64,000 nt of DNA. It comes from Defluviimonas aquaemixtae. Its GTDB lineage: Bacteria > Pseudomonadota > Alphaproteobacteria > Rhodobacterales > Rhodobacteraceae. This document shows, one piece after another, positions 27,088 to 36,135 of the stretch. The first letter of the stretch is position 1. Every line of letters starts with the position of its first letter. The DNA is taken from assembly GCF_900302475.1 (NCBI RefSeq), contig NZ_OMOQ01000003.1, positions 186,001 through 250,000 on the forward strand. The letters run 5' to 3'. A model generated the notes under the pieces. The model was not told where the DNA came from and did not search any database. It saw only the letters and a list, made by a program, of their open reading frames with translations. The position numbers and the translations under genes are program-made.

Positions 27088-28251
27088 CTAGTCGAACGCG
27101 TCCAGAAACCCCTTCGGAACCAGCACGTTGTGCCGCCCGACACTGGACACCTTTGTCTCGCCGCAAAGTGCCATCGAGACGTCAAGTTCCTTGTGGATGA
27201 CCTCGAGCACCTTCATCACGCCAGCCTCGCCCATCGCTCCAAGACCGTAGACGAAGGCACGGCCAATCATTACGCCCCTGGCGCCGAGCGCCACCGCCTT
27301 CAGGACGTCCTGGCCCGACCGGACGCCGCCATCCATCCAGACCTCTGTCTTGTCGCCGACGGCGGCCGCGATCGCCGGCACCATGCGGATCGAAGAGAGC
27401 GCGCCGTCGAGCTGCCGGCCACCGTGGTTCGACACGACGATCGCATCGGCGCCGAGGCCCGCGGCCTTCTCGGCATCCTCCACATCGAGAATTCCTTTCA
27501 GGATCACCTTGCCGCCCCACATGTCCATCAGCTTCTTGATCTTGTCCCAGTTGAGCGCGGCATCGAACTTTTCCGCCGTCCAGGCCGAAAGCGAGGCTGG
27601 GTCGCTGACGCCCTCGACATGACCTACGATATTGCCGAAGAAGCGCCGCTTTGTCTGAAGCATCTCGATGCCCCAGCCCCACTTCGTGGCGAGGTTCAGC
27701 ATTGTCGGGATCGTGAGTTTTGGTGGCGCGGACAGCCCGTTCTTCAAGTCCTTGTGGCGCTGCCCGAGGATCTGAAGGTCCACCGTGATCACCAGCGCCG
27801 AACACTCCGCCGCTTTGGCGCGATCGATTATCTTCCGGTTAAAGTCATCGTCGTTGAGCGTGTAAATCTGGAACCAGAAAGGCTTCTTCGCGTGCCGGGC
27901 GACGTCCTCGATCGAGCAGATCGACATGGTGGAAAGCGTATAGGGCACGCCGAATTTTTCTGCCGCCCGGGCGGCCTTGATTTCTCCATCCGCGCGCTGC
28001 ATCCCGGTCAGGCCGACGGGGGCGATTGCGACCGGCATCGCGACCGCCTCGCCGATCATCTCGGTCGCGGTGGAGCGTCCGGTCATGTCCACCGCGATCT
28101 TCTGCCTCAGCCGGAGTTCGGCGAAGTCGGTGACGTTCTCACGGAAGGTCTGCTCGGTCCAACTGCCGGACTCGGCGTAGTCGTAGAACATGCGCGGGAC
28201 CCGGCGGCGATAGACGCGTTTCAGATCGTCAATGCAGGTGATCACGGGCAT
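27088..28251 (-). CDS. lldD: FMN-dependent alpha-hydroxyacid dehydrogenase, LldD-like
   Basis: Oxidises L-lactate (or a related 2-hydroxyacid) to the 2-oxoacid, passing electrons to quinone or oxygen. The 387-residue TIM barrel has the catalytic His-Arg pair in VVSNHGGRQLDGA near 270, the FMN phosphate site MDGGVRSGQDVLKAVALGARGVMIGR and PVAIAPVGLTGMQ. The length fits bacterial LldD (396). The ATG at 28251 follows CCGGAGGC; a longer frame to 28344 lacks support. A palindrome at 28341-28358 may be its operator. Glycolate or mandelate oxidases of the same fold cannot be excluded. Confidence 0.85.
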   Translation of the reverse strand: MPVITCIDDLKRVYRRRVPRMFYDYAESGSWTEQTFRENVTDFAELRLRQKIAVDMTGRSTATEMIGEAVAMPVAIAPVGLTGMQRADGEIKAARAAEKFGVPYTLSTMSICSIEDVARHAKKPFWFQIYTLNDDDFNRKIIDRAKAAECSALVITVDLQILGQRHKDLKNGLSAPPKLTIPTMLNLATKWGWGIEMLQTKRRFFGNIVGHVEGVSDPASLSAWTAEKFDAALNWDKIKKLMDMWGGKVILKGILDVEDAEKAAGLGADAIVVSNHGGRQLDGALSSIRMVPAIAAAVGDKTEVWMDGGVRSGQDVLKAVALGARGVMIGRAFVYGLGAMGEAGVMKVLEVIHKELDVSMALCGETKVSSVGRHNVLVPKGFLDAFD

Positions 28252-28570
28252 GGCAGCCTCCGGTACGGATTGCTGAGAACCGGTTATCAACGCGCTCCCC
28301 ACATGACAATGTGCTTTCGTGCTTGCAGGTTGGCCCGCACACATCGGCCTGCCGATGTCCTAGCAGGTGTCGGAGACGATTCTGGTCCACCGCAGGCGTG
28401 ACACTTTCGATCTCATCCTGAAGATGAATGTCGACGCAGCCTTCGGTTGGAGCACTCTGATCCAGATGAACGCCCGTTCCGGGCGCGCGGCTTATTCTCG
28501 CGGCCTCGGAGGGTGGGAAGCCGCTTGGGTCTGTCTCACGCGGAGGTGCGCTGCAAACGTGAAGGGCGCG
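28252..28570. other. Gene-free region between lldD-like gene and trpA
   Basis: 319 bp with no convincing coding frame. For the minus-strand lldD-like gene it holds a possible promoter (TTGTCA, 16 bp, ATAACC, in the 28285-28320 area) and the palindrome at 28341-28358. The half near trpA shows nothing clear. Confidence 0.45.
28341..28358. promoter_or_regulatory. 18-bp palindrome upstream of lldD-like gene
   Basis: ACATCGGC and GCCGATGT flank a 2-bp centre. It lies 89 bp before the lldD-like start codon, just upstream of the possible -35 box, where an activator or repressor could sit. No regulator gene is adjacent. Confidence 0.4.
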
Positions 28571-29362
28571 TCAGGCCGAGTGGGCGCCGTCGGCGAGCCC
28601 CTTAACGAAGGCAAGGATATCGGCGACGGATTTCTTCTCCTCTACCATCTTGACGATGGCGGATCCGACGACCGCGCCATCTGCGACCGACGCGATGGCT
28701 TTTGCAGCCGCGGGCGTGCGGATGCCGAAGCCGACGATGACGGGAAGGTCGGTCGCAAACTTTATCCGCGCCACTTCCGGACCGACATCGGCGGCCTGTG
28801 CCGCCGCAGCGCCGGTGATGCCGGTGATCGATACGTAATAGACGAAGCCGGACGTGTTCTGCAGCACCTTGGGCAGTCGCTTGTCGTCCGTCGTGGGCGT
28901 CGCGAGGCGGATGAAGTTCATGCCCTCAGCGTTCGCCGGAATGCAAAGTTCCTCGTCCTCTTCCGGCGGCAGGTCGACGACGATAAGCCCATCGACGCCC
29001 GCTGCTTTCGCATCCTTCAGGAACCTGTCCACGCCGCGAGAGTAGATCGGGTTGTAGTAGCCCATCATCACGATCGGCGTATCGGCGTCAGTCTTGCGGA
29101 ACTCCGACACCATGTCGAGCGTCTTCTGAAGCGTCTGGCCCGCTTCGAGCGCGCGCTGGCCGGCCAGCTGGATGGTCGGGCCGTCGGCCATCGGATCGGT
29201 GAAGGGCATGCCGAGCTCGATCACGTCGACACCCGCGCCGGGCAGGCCCTTCATCAGGCTCAGCGATGTCTGAAGGTCCGGATCGCCGGCCATGACATAG
29301 GCCACGAAAGCCTTCTTCCCCTTGGCGCGAAGGTCGGCGAATTTGGTCTCGATCCGGGTCAT
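28571..29362 (-). CDS. trpA: Tryptophan synthase alpha chain
   Basis: Cleaves indole-3-glycerol phosphate to indole, which is channelled to TrpB. The 263 residues hold the catalytic Glu in [20 protein letters not shown] and the catalytic Asp in [14 protein letters not shown]; the phosphate loop is [14 protein letters not shown]. The ATG at 29362 is preceded by GGAGACCCC; an upstream in-frame ATG at 29416 would add 18 unconserved residues. It lies 7.7 kb from trpFB and on the other strand, so alpha and beta are not co-transcribed here. Confidence 0.96.
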   Translation of the reverse strand: MTRIETKFADLRAKGKKAFVAYVMAGDPDLQTSLSLMKGLPGAGVDVIELGMPFTDPMADGPTIQLAGQRALEAGQTLQKTLDMVSEFRKTDADTPIVMMGYYNPIYSRGVDRFLKDAKAAGVDGLIVVDLPPEEDEELCIPANAEGMNFIRLATPTTDDKRLPKVLQNTSGFVYYVSITGITGAAAAQAADVGPEVARIKFATDLPVIVGFGIRTPAAAKAIASVADGAVVGSAIVKMVEEKKSVADILAFVKGLADGAHSA

Positions 29363-29422
29363 CGGGGTCTCCTGCAATGCCGATTGGGTAGTGCAGAAAA
29401 CCTCAGTGGAAATCAATGCCTC

Positions 29423-29830
29423 TCACATCTCGCCGGGAACCGAGATCATCCAGTGGGTACCGAACTTGTCGCGGACCATGCCGAACCCCGGGGACCAGAA
29501 GGTTTCCCCGTAGGCCATGATCTCGTCGCCCTCTTTCAGGAGCCGCTCGTAGATCGCCTCGCCTGTCGCGGCATCCGGCACCGAAAAGCTGACGCTCACC
29601 GCCTTCTGCGGATCGCCTATGCCTTCAGGGAAATCGCTGGCCATCAGGGTGCTGCCACCGACGGTCATGTGGGCGTGCATGATCCGGTCGGAGCCCTTCG
29701 GTAATCCGGCCTCTTCCGGCGCTTCGGAATAGCGGATCAACGTGAGGTCCGTGGCACCGAAAAGATCGGCGTACATTCGCATCGCCTCGGCGCAGGTCCC
29801 CTGAAAGTGGAGATAGGGTGAAAAGCTCAT
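29423..29830 (-). CDS. VOC superfamily protein, PhnB-like
   Basis: Cytoplasmic protein of 135 residues of the glyoxalase/bleomycin-resistance fold in the PhnB-like subgroup (often misnamed 3-demethylubiquinone methyltransferase). Signature parts are SPYLHFQGTCAEAMRMYADLFGA, IMHAHMTVGGSTLMASDFP and GETFWSPGFGMVRDKFGTHWMIS. The substrate is not known. AGGAGGTTCAC precedes the ATG. It lies 60 bp upstream of trpA on the same strand. Confidence 0.85.
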   Translation of the reverse strand: MSFSPYLHFQGTCAEAMRMYADLFGATDLTLIRYSEAPEEAGLPKGSDRIMHAHMTVGGSTLMASDFPEGIGDPQKAVSVSFSVPDAATGEAIYERLLKEGDEIMAYGETFWSPGFGMVRDKFGTHWMISVPGEM

Positions 29831-29952
29831 GTGAACCTCCTTCTCGTCTCAATGTACATCGACGGCGGTGTTCCGGCCAATCGGAGCGCTTCCGCGTTGC
29901 GCGGAATTGAGCCGAAGGCGGAATCGTGGGAGGATGACGGCGGGAGACGTGC

Positions 29953-30222
29953 ATGCCCGTGATCCGCTTCACCGCCAATCTGATGCGCCACCGCGACGCC
30001 CCACGCGTCGAGGCGGATGGCGCGTCGGTGCGCGAGGCGCTCGAGGCGGCCTGGACCGAGGATCCGCTCCTGCGGTCCTACATTCTCGACGAACAGGGGC
30101 GGCTCAGGCGTCACGTCAACGTCTTCGTCGACGGCGAGATGATCGCGGACCGGCTTACTCTGTCCGATCCGGTCGGTCCGCGTTCGGAAATCTACGTGCT
30201 TCAGGCATTGTCGGGAGGCTGA
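29953..30222 (+). CDS. MoaD/ThiS-like ubiquitin-fold protein
   Basis: Small beta-grasp protein of 89 residues ending in the Gly-Gly that sulfur carriers need (ALSGG). Typical parts are IRFTANLMRHRDAP, VREALEAAWTEDPLLRSYILDEQGRLRRHVNVFVDGE and LSDPVGPRSEIYVLQALSGG. No moaE, moeB or thiG lies nearby; instead the next gene, 2 bp on, codes an Asp-box repeat protein. MoaD-like proteins next to such genes occur in other genomes, with no known role, so general molybdopterin synthesis is not the best guess. Confidence 0.8.
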   Translation: MPVIRFTANLMRHRDAPRVEADGASVREALEAAWTEDPLLRSYILDEQGRLRRHVNVFVDGEMIADRLTLSDPVGPRSEIYVLQALSGG

Positions 30223-30224
30223 TC

Positions 30225-31304
30225 ATGGACAAGCTCTGGGTTGGAACGCGCAAGGGTCTGTTTCGCTTTTCCACGAACGGCAAGGGATGGCGGCAAGGTG
30301 GCCCGCCGGCCTTCCTTGCCGAGCCGGTGACATTTGTTCTTGAGGACCCGCGCGACGGGGCGGTCTACGCCGCGCTCAAGCTCGGCCATTTCGGCTGCAA
30401 GCTGCACCGCTCGGACGATGGCGGCGAAAGCTGGACGGAGCTTCCGTGCCCTGCCTACCCAGCGTCGGGCGCGCCCGATGCCCCGGCCCTGGATATGATC
30501 TGGGCGCTCGCGCCGGGCGGGGCCGACCAGCCGGGACGTCTTTGGGCCGGAACCCTGCCGGGCGGGTTGTTCAGAAGTGACAATCGCGGCGAAAGCTGGG
30601 CCCTGGTCGAGACACTCTGGAACGTGCCGCAGCGCGAGAAGTGGTTCGGCGGCGGTTACGACCATCCGGGTATCCATTCGATCCTCGTGGACCCGCGCGA
30701 CAGCGACAGGCTAACGCTCGGTGTCTCCTGCGGCGGGGTGTGGATCAGCCCGGACGGTGGCGAGACATGGGAACAGGGCGGCCAAGGCCTCCGTGCCGAT
30801 TTCCTGCCGCCCGATCAGTCGATGGACCCCACGAGTCAAGACCCGCACCTGATCGCCGCCTGCGCATCCGATCCCGACCGGATCTGGTGCCAGCATCACT
30901 GTGGCATCTTCTCGTCGAAGGACGGCGGCCGCACCTTTGCCGAACACACCGAAGCTGCCACGCCATCCGCCTTCGGCTTTGCCGTGGCGGTGCATCCGCA
31001 TCGGCCCGACCACGCCTGGTTCGTGCCGGGCGTGAAGGACGAATGCCGGGTGCCGGTGGACGGGAAGCTCGTCGTGACCCGCACGAAGGATGGCGGCGAG
31101 ACGTTCGGCATACTGTCCGGCGGCCTGCCGCAGGATAGTGCGTACGACCTCGTCTATCGCCACGCGCTTGTCGTCGATGATACAGGCGAGCGCCTTGCCA
31201 TGGGGTCCACGACGGGCAATCTCTGGACCTCGAATGACGGCGGCGTAAGCTGGTCTCTCGTGTCGGCGAACCTGCCGCCGATAGCGCAGGTCGCCTTCGC
31301 CTGA
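30225..31304 (+). CDS. Asp-box (BNR) repeat protein, sialidase/sortilin-like beta propeller
   Basis: Cytoplasmic protein of 359 residues predicted to form a beta propeller. At least six Asp-box motifs are visible: [55 protein letters not shown] and [11 protein letters not shown]. No signal peptide precedes them and no sialidase Arg triad is evident, so the common label exo-alpha-sialidase is unsafe. It starts 2 bp after the MoaD/ThiS-like gene and shares its GGGAGGC stretch as ribosome site, so the two are coupled. Confidence 0.82.
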   Translation: MDKLWVGTRKGLFRFSTNGKGWRQGGPPAFLAEPVTFVLEDPRDGAVYAALKLGHFGCKLHRSDDGGESWTELPCPAYPASGAPDAPALDMIWALAPGGADQPGRLWAGTLPGGLFRSDNRGESWALVETLWNVPQREKWFGGGYDHPGIHSILVDPRDSDRLTLGVSCGGVWISPDGGETWEQGGQGLRADFLPPDQSMDPTSQDPHLIAACASDPDRIWCQHHCGIFSSKDGGRTFAEHTEAATPSAFGFAVAVHPHRPDHAWFVPGVKDECRVPVDGKLVVTRTKDGGETFGILSGGLPQDSAYDLVYRHALVVDDTGERLAMGSTTGNLWTSNDGGVSWSLVSANLPPIAQVAFA

Positions 31305-31373
31305 ACGGGCCAGGGCTTGACCCTGCCCGGCCTTCCCCCGTAGATGCGCCCGACTTCTAAGGAGGGTGCCGAA

Positions 31374-32471
31374 ATGGGCTTCAGGATGGGCATTGTCGGT
31401 CTGCCGAATGTCGGTAAATCGACCCTTTTCAACGCGCTCACCAAGACCGCTGCCGCGCAGGCTGCGAACTTTCCCTTCTGCACCATCGAACCCAATGTGG
31501 GCGATGTCGCGGTCCCTGACGACCGGCTGGAAAAGCTCGCCGCCATCGCGGGGTCGAAACAGATCATCCCGACCCGGATCACCTTCGTCGACATCGCCGG
31601 GCTCGTCCGCGGTGCCTCGAAGGGGGAGGGCCTTGGCAACCAGTTCCTCGCCAATATCCGCGAGGTCGACGCCATTGCCCATGTGCTGCGCTGCTTCGAG
31701 GATGGCGATGTCACCCATGTCGAGGGCAAGATCGACCCGATCGCCGATGCCGAAACGATCGAGACGGAGCTGATGATCGCCGACTTGGAGTCGATCGAGC
31801 GGCGGCTGGCCAACATCGCCCGTAAGATCAAGGGCGGCGACAAGGAGGCCGTCGCACAGGAGCGACTCATGAAGCAGGCGCTCACCGCGCTCGAGGCGGG
31901 CAGGCCCGCGCGCACGGTTCAGGTCGTCGAGGACGACGAAAAGGCATGGCAGATGCTTCAGCTTCTGACTTCTAAGCCAGTTCTTTACGTCTGCAACGTC
32001 GAGGAATCCTCCGCTGCCACGGGCAATTCGCTTTCGGCCAAGGTCGCAGAGATGGCCGCGACGCAGGGCGCAGGGTCCGTCGTGATCTCTGCCAAGATCG
32101 AGGAGGAACTGGCGCAGATGCCCGAAGAAGACGCGGCCATGTTCCTTGAGGAAATGGGGCTTGAGGAGGCCGGCCTCGACCGTCTGATCAAGGCCGCCTA
32201 CGATCTTCTGGGCCTTCAGACTTATTTCACGGTCGGCCCGAAGGAGGCGCGCGCCTGGACGATAACCAAGGGTACGCTGGCGCCGCAGGCGGCGGGCGAG
32301 ATCCACGGCGATTTCGAACGTGGCTTCATCCGCGCCGAGACAATCGCCTATGATGACTACATCGCGAAGAATGGTGAGGCCGGCGCGCGCGAGGCAGGCA
32401 AGTTCCGCGTCGAGGGCAAGTCCTATGAGGTGAAGGACGGCGACGTCCTGCATTTCCTGTTCAACGCTTGA
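31374..32471 (+). CDS. ychF: Redox-regulated ATPase YchF
   Basis: Universally conserved Obg-family P-loop protein that prefers ATP and binds ribosomes. The 365 residues have G1 [14 protein letters not shown] at residue 8, G3 [20 protein letters not shown]4-like YVCNVEE, and the C-terminal TGS domain ([42 protein letters not shown] split across 280-325). AAGGAGGGTG precedes the ATG at 31374; an in-frame ATG at 31344 would lie before that site. Confidence 0.96.
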   Translation: MGFRMGIVGLPNVGKSTLFNALTKTAAAQAANFPFCTIEPNVGDVAVPDDRLEKLAAIAGSKQIIPTRITFVDIAGLVRGASKGEGLGNQFLANIREVDAIAHVLRCFEDGDVTHVEGKIDPIADAETIETELMIADLESIERRLANIARKIKGGDKEAVAQERLMKQALTALEAGRPARTVQVVEDDEKAWQMLQLLTSKPVLYVCNVEESSAATGNSLSAKVAEMAATQGAGSVVISAKIEEELAQMPEEDAAMFLEEMGLEEAGLDRLIKAAYDLLGLQTYFTVGPKEARAWTITKGTLAPQAAGEIHGDFERGFIRAETIAYDDYIAKNGEAGAREAGKFRVEGKSYEVKDGDVLHFLFNA

Positions 32472-32588
32472 TGCGTCCCGGGTCGGGAATCCGGCACCAC
32501 GTGGCGCGGCTGGGCAACACCCGCAGGCGAGAAACGCGCTAGGCTCTGGTCGTGGGTCCGTCGCCGCCTGCCGCCTGAATGGGAGGAT

Positions 32589-33653
32589 TTGTCCTTGGTC
32601 GAGAGTCTTGCGAACCCGTATCGCTCTACCGGTCTGCCCGGAGCGAGCCGTGACGCAGACGGTCTGCCCAGCACCGACGCCGCCTCCGTCGCCAGGCTGC
32701 TAGCGCTCTGCCCCGCGCATGAGGTCACGCCGCTTCACGACGCCCCCGCGCTGGCGGGCCGGGCCGGAGTGGCGCGCGTGTCGATCAAGGACGAGCGCAG
32801 GCGCATGGGCCTTGGCAGTTTCAAGGCGCTGGGTGCAGCCTATGCCATCGCCCATGCCGCCGACGAGGCGCGGACCGGAGACTGGGCCGATGCGCTCAAA
32901 GGTCGGGTCTACGTCGCGGCGAGCGCCGGGAACCACGGCCTTTCGGTCGCTGCGGGCGCGCGCCTGTTCGGCGCCGAGGCCGTCATCTATCTGGCCGAGA
33001 CGGTGCCCGAAGCCTTCGCGGAGCGACTGAGGGCGATAGGCGCGCGCGTCGTCCGCGAGGGTGCGACTTACGAGGAGAGCATGGACGCCGCCCAAACCGT
33101 CGCCGACCGGAAGGCTTGGCAGCTCCTCTCCGACAGTTCCTGGCCCGGCTATATCGATCTGCCGCGCCGCGTGATGGAGGGCTATCTGCAACTCGCCGCC
33201 GAGGCAGAGAGCCAGATCGGCACGCCGCCGACACATATCCTGCTGCAGGCTGGCGTGGGCGGGCTCGCAGCGGCGGTCGCGGCCCATGTCCGCACCGTCT
33301 GGGGCGAAGAACCGATCATCGTCGTCGTCGAGCCCAAGGCCGCGCCCGCGCTCATGGAAAGCATTCGCGCTGGGCGGCTGGTGACGGCCGAGGGCCCGGT
33401 TTCTTCGATGGGCAGGCTCGACTGCAAGACGCCATCGATGGTCGCGCTTGCGGGACTTGCGCGCGATGCCGACCTGTTCGTGACCATCACCGAGGAGGAG
33501 GTCGCGCAAGGCGTCGCCGAACTGGCCACATTCGGCTATGCGACCACGCCTTCGGGCGGGGCCGGGCTTGCAGCGCTTCTGGCTGGCTTGCCCGGGATCG
33601 GTGACGACGCCCATGCGCTCGCCATTCTCAGCGAGGGGACCGAAGATGTCTGA
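32589..33653 (+). CDS. Diaminopropionate ammonia-lyase-like PLP enzyme
   Basis: Fold-type II PLP enzyme of 354 residues. The PLP lysine is in SIKDERRRMGLGSFKALGAAYA (split at residues 61-82), a form typical of diaminopropionate ammonia-lyase. YVAASAGNHGLSVAAGARLFGA and LLQAGVGGLAAAVAAHV bind the cofactor phosphate. Start is TTG at 32589 or 32595, after GGGAGGA; there is no ATG. E. coli YgeX has about 400 residues, so this one is short. It overlaps the M24 gene by 8 bp, forming an operon with it and the racemase-like gene. Threo-hydroxyaspartate or other beta-substituted amino acids are possible substrates. Confidence 0.78.
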   Translation: MSLVESLANPYRSTGLPGASRDADGLPSTDAASVARLLALCPAHEVTPLHDAPALAGRAGVARVSIKDERRRMGLGSFKALGAAYAIAHAADEARTGDWADALKGRVYVAASAGNHGLSVAAGARLFGAEAVIYLAETVPEAFAERLRAIGARVVREGATYEESMDAAQTVADRKAWQLLSDSSWPGYIDLPRRVMEGYLQLAAEAESQIGTPPTHILLQAGVGGLAAAVAAHVRTVWGEEPIIVVVEPKAAPALMESIRAGRLVTAEGPVSSMGRLDCKTPSMVALAGLARDADLFVTITEEEVAQGVAELATFGYATTPSGGAGLAALLAGLPGIGDDAHALAILSEGTEDV

Positions 33654-34809
33654 TCCTGAGCGCGGCTTTCCCGAAGCCGAGCACCGCCGCCGCGTCTCGG
33701 CCCTTCAGGGAGAGATGGCGAAGGCGGAGATGGACGCGCTTCTTCTGACCACGCCGCCCGATGTCCACTACGTCACGGGCTTCCTGACTCGGTTCTGGGA
33801 AAGTCCTGCGCGGCCCTGGTTCGTGCTCGTTCCAGCATCCGGCGATCCGGTCGCAGTGATCCCATCGATCGGTTTTGACCTGATGTCGAAGACATGGATA
33901 GGTGACATCCGCACCTGGGACGCGCCGCATCCCGACGACGACGGCGTTACCTTGCTGTCCTCCGCCATCAGCGACCTCGTACCCGAGCGTGGATGGATCG
34001 GCCTGCCCATGGGGCTTGAGACACATCTCAGAATGCCGATTGCCGATTACGCCCGCGTTGCGGAGTTGAGCGCGCCGCGGCGAGTCTCCGACGCCACCGC
34101 AGTCATCCAACGTGTGCGCGAGATCAAATCCGAGGCGGAGATAGAGAAGATCCGGGCAGCTTGTCGCGTCGCCGATGCCGCCTTTGCGCGCGTTCCCGAA
34201 TTCGCCCGCACAGGAGCGCCCCTGGACGGGGTCTTTCGCGACTTCCAGGTCGCGCTGCTGCAGGAAGGCGCCGATTGGGTCAGCTATGTCGCGGGTGGTG
34301 CGGGGTCGGGCGGCTACGGCGACGTCATTTCGCCCGCCGATGCCCGTCCCCTGCAGTCCGGCGATGTCCTGATGCTGGATACCGGCGCGGTGCGCGACGG
34401 CTATTTCTGCGACTTCGACCGCAATTTCGCGATCGGGAAGGCCGACGACGCCGCGCGCCGCGCCTATGCTGCGCTCCACGTCGCGACCGACGCGGCGATT
34501 TCGACCATTCGCCCAGGAATGCGCGCCGCGGATCTGCATCGCGTCATCGTCGATGCGCTCCGCGCCGAAGGCGCCACGCCAGGTGGTGGCCGGCTTGGCC
34601 ACGGTCTTGGGCTGACGCTGACCGAATGGCCCTCGCTCACGCCGCTCGACCGGACCGAGTTGCGCGAAGGCATGGTTTTGACGATCGAGCCCGGCGTGAA
34701 GATCGCGCCCGGCCGGATCATGGTCCACGAGGAAAACATTGTGCTGCGAAATACCGGCGCGGAGCTATTGTCTTACCGCGCGCCGGCCGAATTGCAGGTC
34801 CTGGAGTAA
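33646..34809 (+). CDS. M24 family metallopeptidase (Xaa-Pro aminopeptidase-like)
   Basis: Creatinase/aminopeptidase-P fold protein of 387 residues. The N-terminal creatinase domain spans about 12-145 and the pita-bread domain 155-385. The five metal ligands are visible: two Asp in LMLDTGAVRDGYFCDFDR, His in GGRLGHGLGL, Glu in MVLTIEPGV, and Glu in IMVHEENIVL. Such proteins cleave Xaa-Pro or, in catabolic operons, amide-like bonds (creatinase, ectoine hydrolase). Its position between a PLP lyase and a racemase-like protein argues for a catabolic hydrolase. The ATG overlaps the upstream stop by 8 bp. Confidence 0.85.
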   Translation: MSDPERGFPEAEHRRRVSALQGEMAKAEMDALLLTTPPDVHYVTGFLTRFWESPARPWFVLVPASGDPVAVIPSIGFDLMSKTWIGDIRTWDAPHPDDDGVTLLSSAISDLVPERGWIGLPMGLETHLRMPIADYARVAELSAPRRVSDATAVIQRVREIKSEAEIEKIRAACRVADAAFARVPEFARTGAPLDGVFRDFQVALLQEGADWVSYVAGGAGSGGYGDVISPADARPLQSGDVLMLDTGAVRDGYFCDFDRNFAIGKADDAARRAYAALHVATDAAISTIRPGMRAADLHRVIVDALRAEGATPGGGRLGHGLGLTLTEWPSLTPLDRTELREGMVLTIEPGVKIAPGRIMVHEENIVLRNTGAELLSYRAPAELQVLE

Positions 34810-34812
34810 GCC

Positions 34813-35571
34813 ATGGCTTCGTTTCCCTACGCACTGGCCGGCCCCATCGGCAGCCGCGCGACGCTGGGACTGATCGTTCTTCAGGTCGATGAGACCATCG
34901 AGCACGACTTCCGCCGTCTGTTCCCGTCGGCCGATATCGCGCTTCATGTCAGCCGCGTCCCGAGCGGGGCGGAACTGAACCCCGATACGATCGCGACAAT
35001 GGAAATCGCGCTGCCGGAAGCGGCGCACCTTCTGCCGCCGGCCGCACGGTTCGACGTGATCGGCTATGGCTGCACCTCGGGAACGACCCTCATCGGGGCC
35101 GAGCGCGTTGCCGCGCTCGTTCGCAAAGGCGCGGAGACACGTCACGTCTGCGATCCGCTGACCGCATCCCTCGCCGCGATGGAGATGCTCGGCACGAGGC
35201 AAGTCGCGATCGTCTCGCCATACATCGACTCGGTCTCCGAGCCGATCCGAGCGGCGTTTCAGCGGCACGGACTGCGCGTGCCTGCATCTGTCTCCTTCGG
35301 AGAAGAGGTCGAGGCGCGCGTCGCCCGGATCGACCCGGCCTCGATCCGCGACGCAGCGCTGTCGATCGGACAGACGCCGGATGTCGATGCGGTGTTCCTG
35401 TCCTGCACGAATCTGCGCACGCTCGACATCGTTCAGGATCTGGAAGCGACGCTCGGCAAGCCCGTTCTCAGCAGCAACCAAGTGCTCGCATGGCAGATGG
35501 CCCGCCTGGCCGGCGGAATCGCGATGCCCACCGCGCCCGGCGCGCTGTTTCGGCGCGGCCGGGCGGAGTGA
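34813..35571 (+). CDS. Asp/Glu racemase / maleate isomerase superfamily protein
   Basis: Cytoplasmic protein of 252 residues of the aspartate/glutamate racemase-maleate cis-trans isomerase-arylmalonate decarboxylase superfamily. Both Cys of the two-base mechanism are present: GYGCTSGTTLIG (about residue 78) and FLSCTNLRT (about 198). It resembles EutA-type proteins of ectoine-use operons, but the adjacent M24 protein is not a clear ectoine hydrolase. It begins 3 bp after the M24 gene, so all three genes are one transcription unit. Confidence 0.82.
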   Translation: MASFPYALAGPIGSRATLGLIVLQVDETIEHDFRRLFPSADIALHVSRVPSGAELNPDTIATMEIALPEAAHLLPPAARFDVIGYGCTSGTTLIGAERVAALVRKGAETRHVCDPLTASLAAMEMLGTRQVAIVSPYIDSVSEPIRAAFQRHGLRVPASVSFGEEVEARVARIDPASIRDAALSIGQTPDVDAVFLSCTNLRTLDIVQDLEATLGKPVLSSNQVLAWQMARLAGGIAMPTAPGALFRRGRAE

Positions 35572-35763
35572 TCGTTCATGTCGTCCGTGAGTGAGGCGAT
35601 TGATCGACACGTGCGAAGGGCATCAGGTGAAGCTGGCGTCGGCCCTCTTTGCATTGGTTGGGCTGCCGTTGCTTTTGCGGGTCGATCCGGCGGTCCGATG
35701 GCAAACCCGTCAATCCTTGTCGGAATGGGCTGGTTGGGGGGACTCAGGCCAACCGGATTTGCG

Positions 35764-36033
35764 TCAGTGACCGGACCGCCGGCCGCCCGATAGCCCCGTC
35801 TGCCCGTCCGTTACCGGCGTGTGGTGCTGCCCGGGAGACGTGAGCGCCGTGATGAGAGGGCGGTTGGTAAAAAATGTGTAGAAAACGTCGAGTACCGAAG
35901 CGGTCGCCCGGGTGATCGGCCATATCGACAGCATGGCGATCGCCGCGACCGGCTCATGCATCGTCAGGACAGCTGCAGACGCGGTCACGGCAAGAACAAG
36001 CGCGAACCGATCAATGATCTTGTAGTACGACAT
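35764..36033 (-). CDS. Possible small membrane protein
   Basis: Predicted protein of 89 residues with one to two hydrophobic segments near 8-45 (FALVLAVTASAAVLTMHEPVAAIAMLSIW) and a polar tail. GAGGGGAAAG upstream of the ATG at 36033 is a fair ribosome site. I recognise no relative. The 190 bp between it and the racemase-like gene show no other gene. Confidence 0.45.
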   Translation of the reverse strand: MSYYKIIDRFALVLAVTASAAVLTMHEPVAAIAMLSIWPITRATASVLDVFYTFFTNRPLITALTSPGQHHTPVTDGQTGLSGGRRSGH

Positions 36034-36135
36034 GTCACTTTCCCCTCAGTTCCAAGCAACTCCTTTTGCTGCCGTTCCTCAACGTGTCTGTCCCTCTTGG
36101 CCCTCCCTACAAGGGCCAGAGGGCTTCTGGATTGT

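Noticed and set aside
28367..29704. 445-codon plus-strand frame
   Set aside because: Antisense to trpA and part of the VOC gene; composition is typical of a shadow frame.
30225..31304. Exo-alpha-sialidase
   Set aside because: Only Asp-box motifs support it; I see no signal peptide, Arg triad or catalytic Tyr/Glu pattern.
30711..32453. 580-codon minus-strand frame
   Set aside because: Antisense to the Asp-box gene and ychF; no family features.
33646..34809. Ectoine hydrolase (DoeA/EutD)
   Set aside because: The N-terminal domain does not show the TGYDGWSFYV-like block typical of that enzyme, and no doeB, doeX or uehABC genes are beside it.
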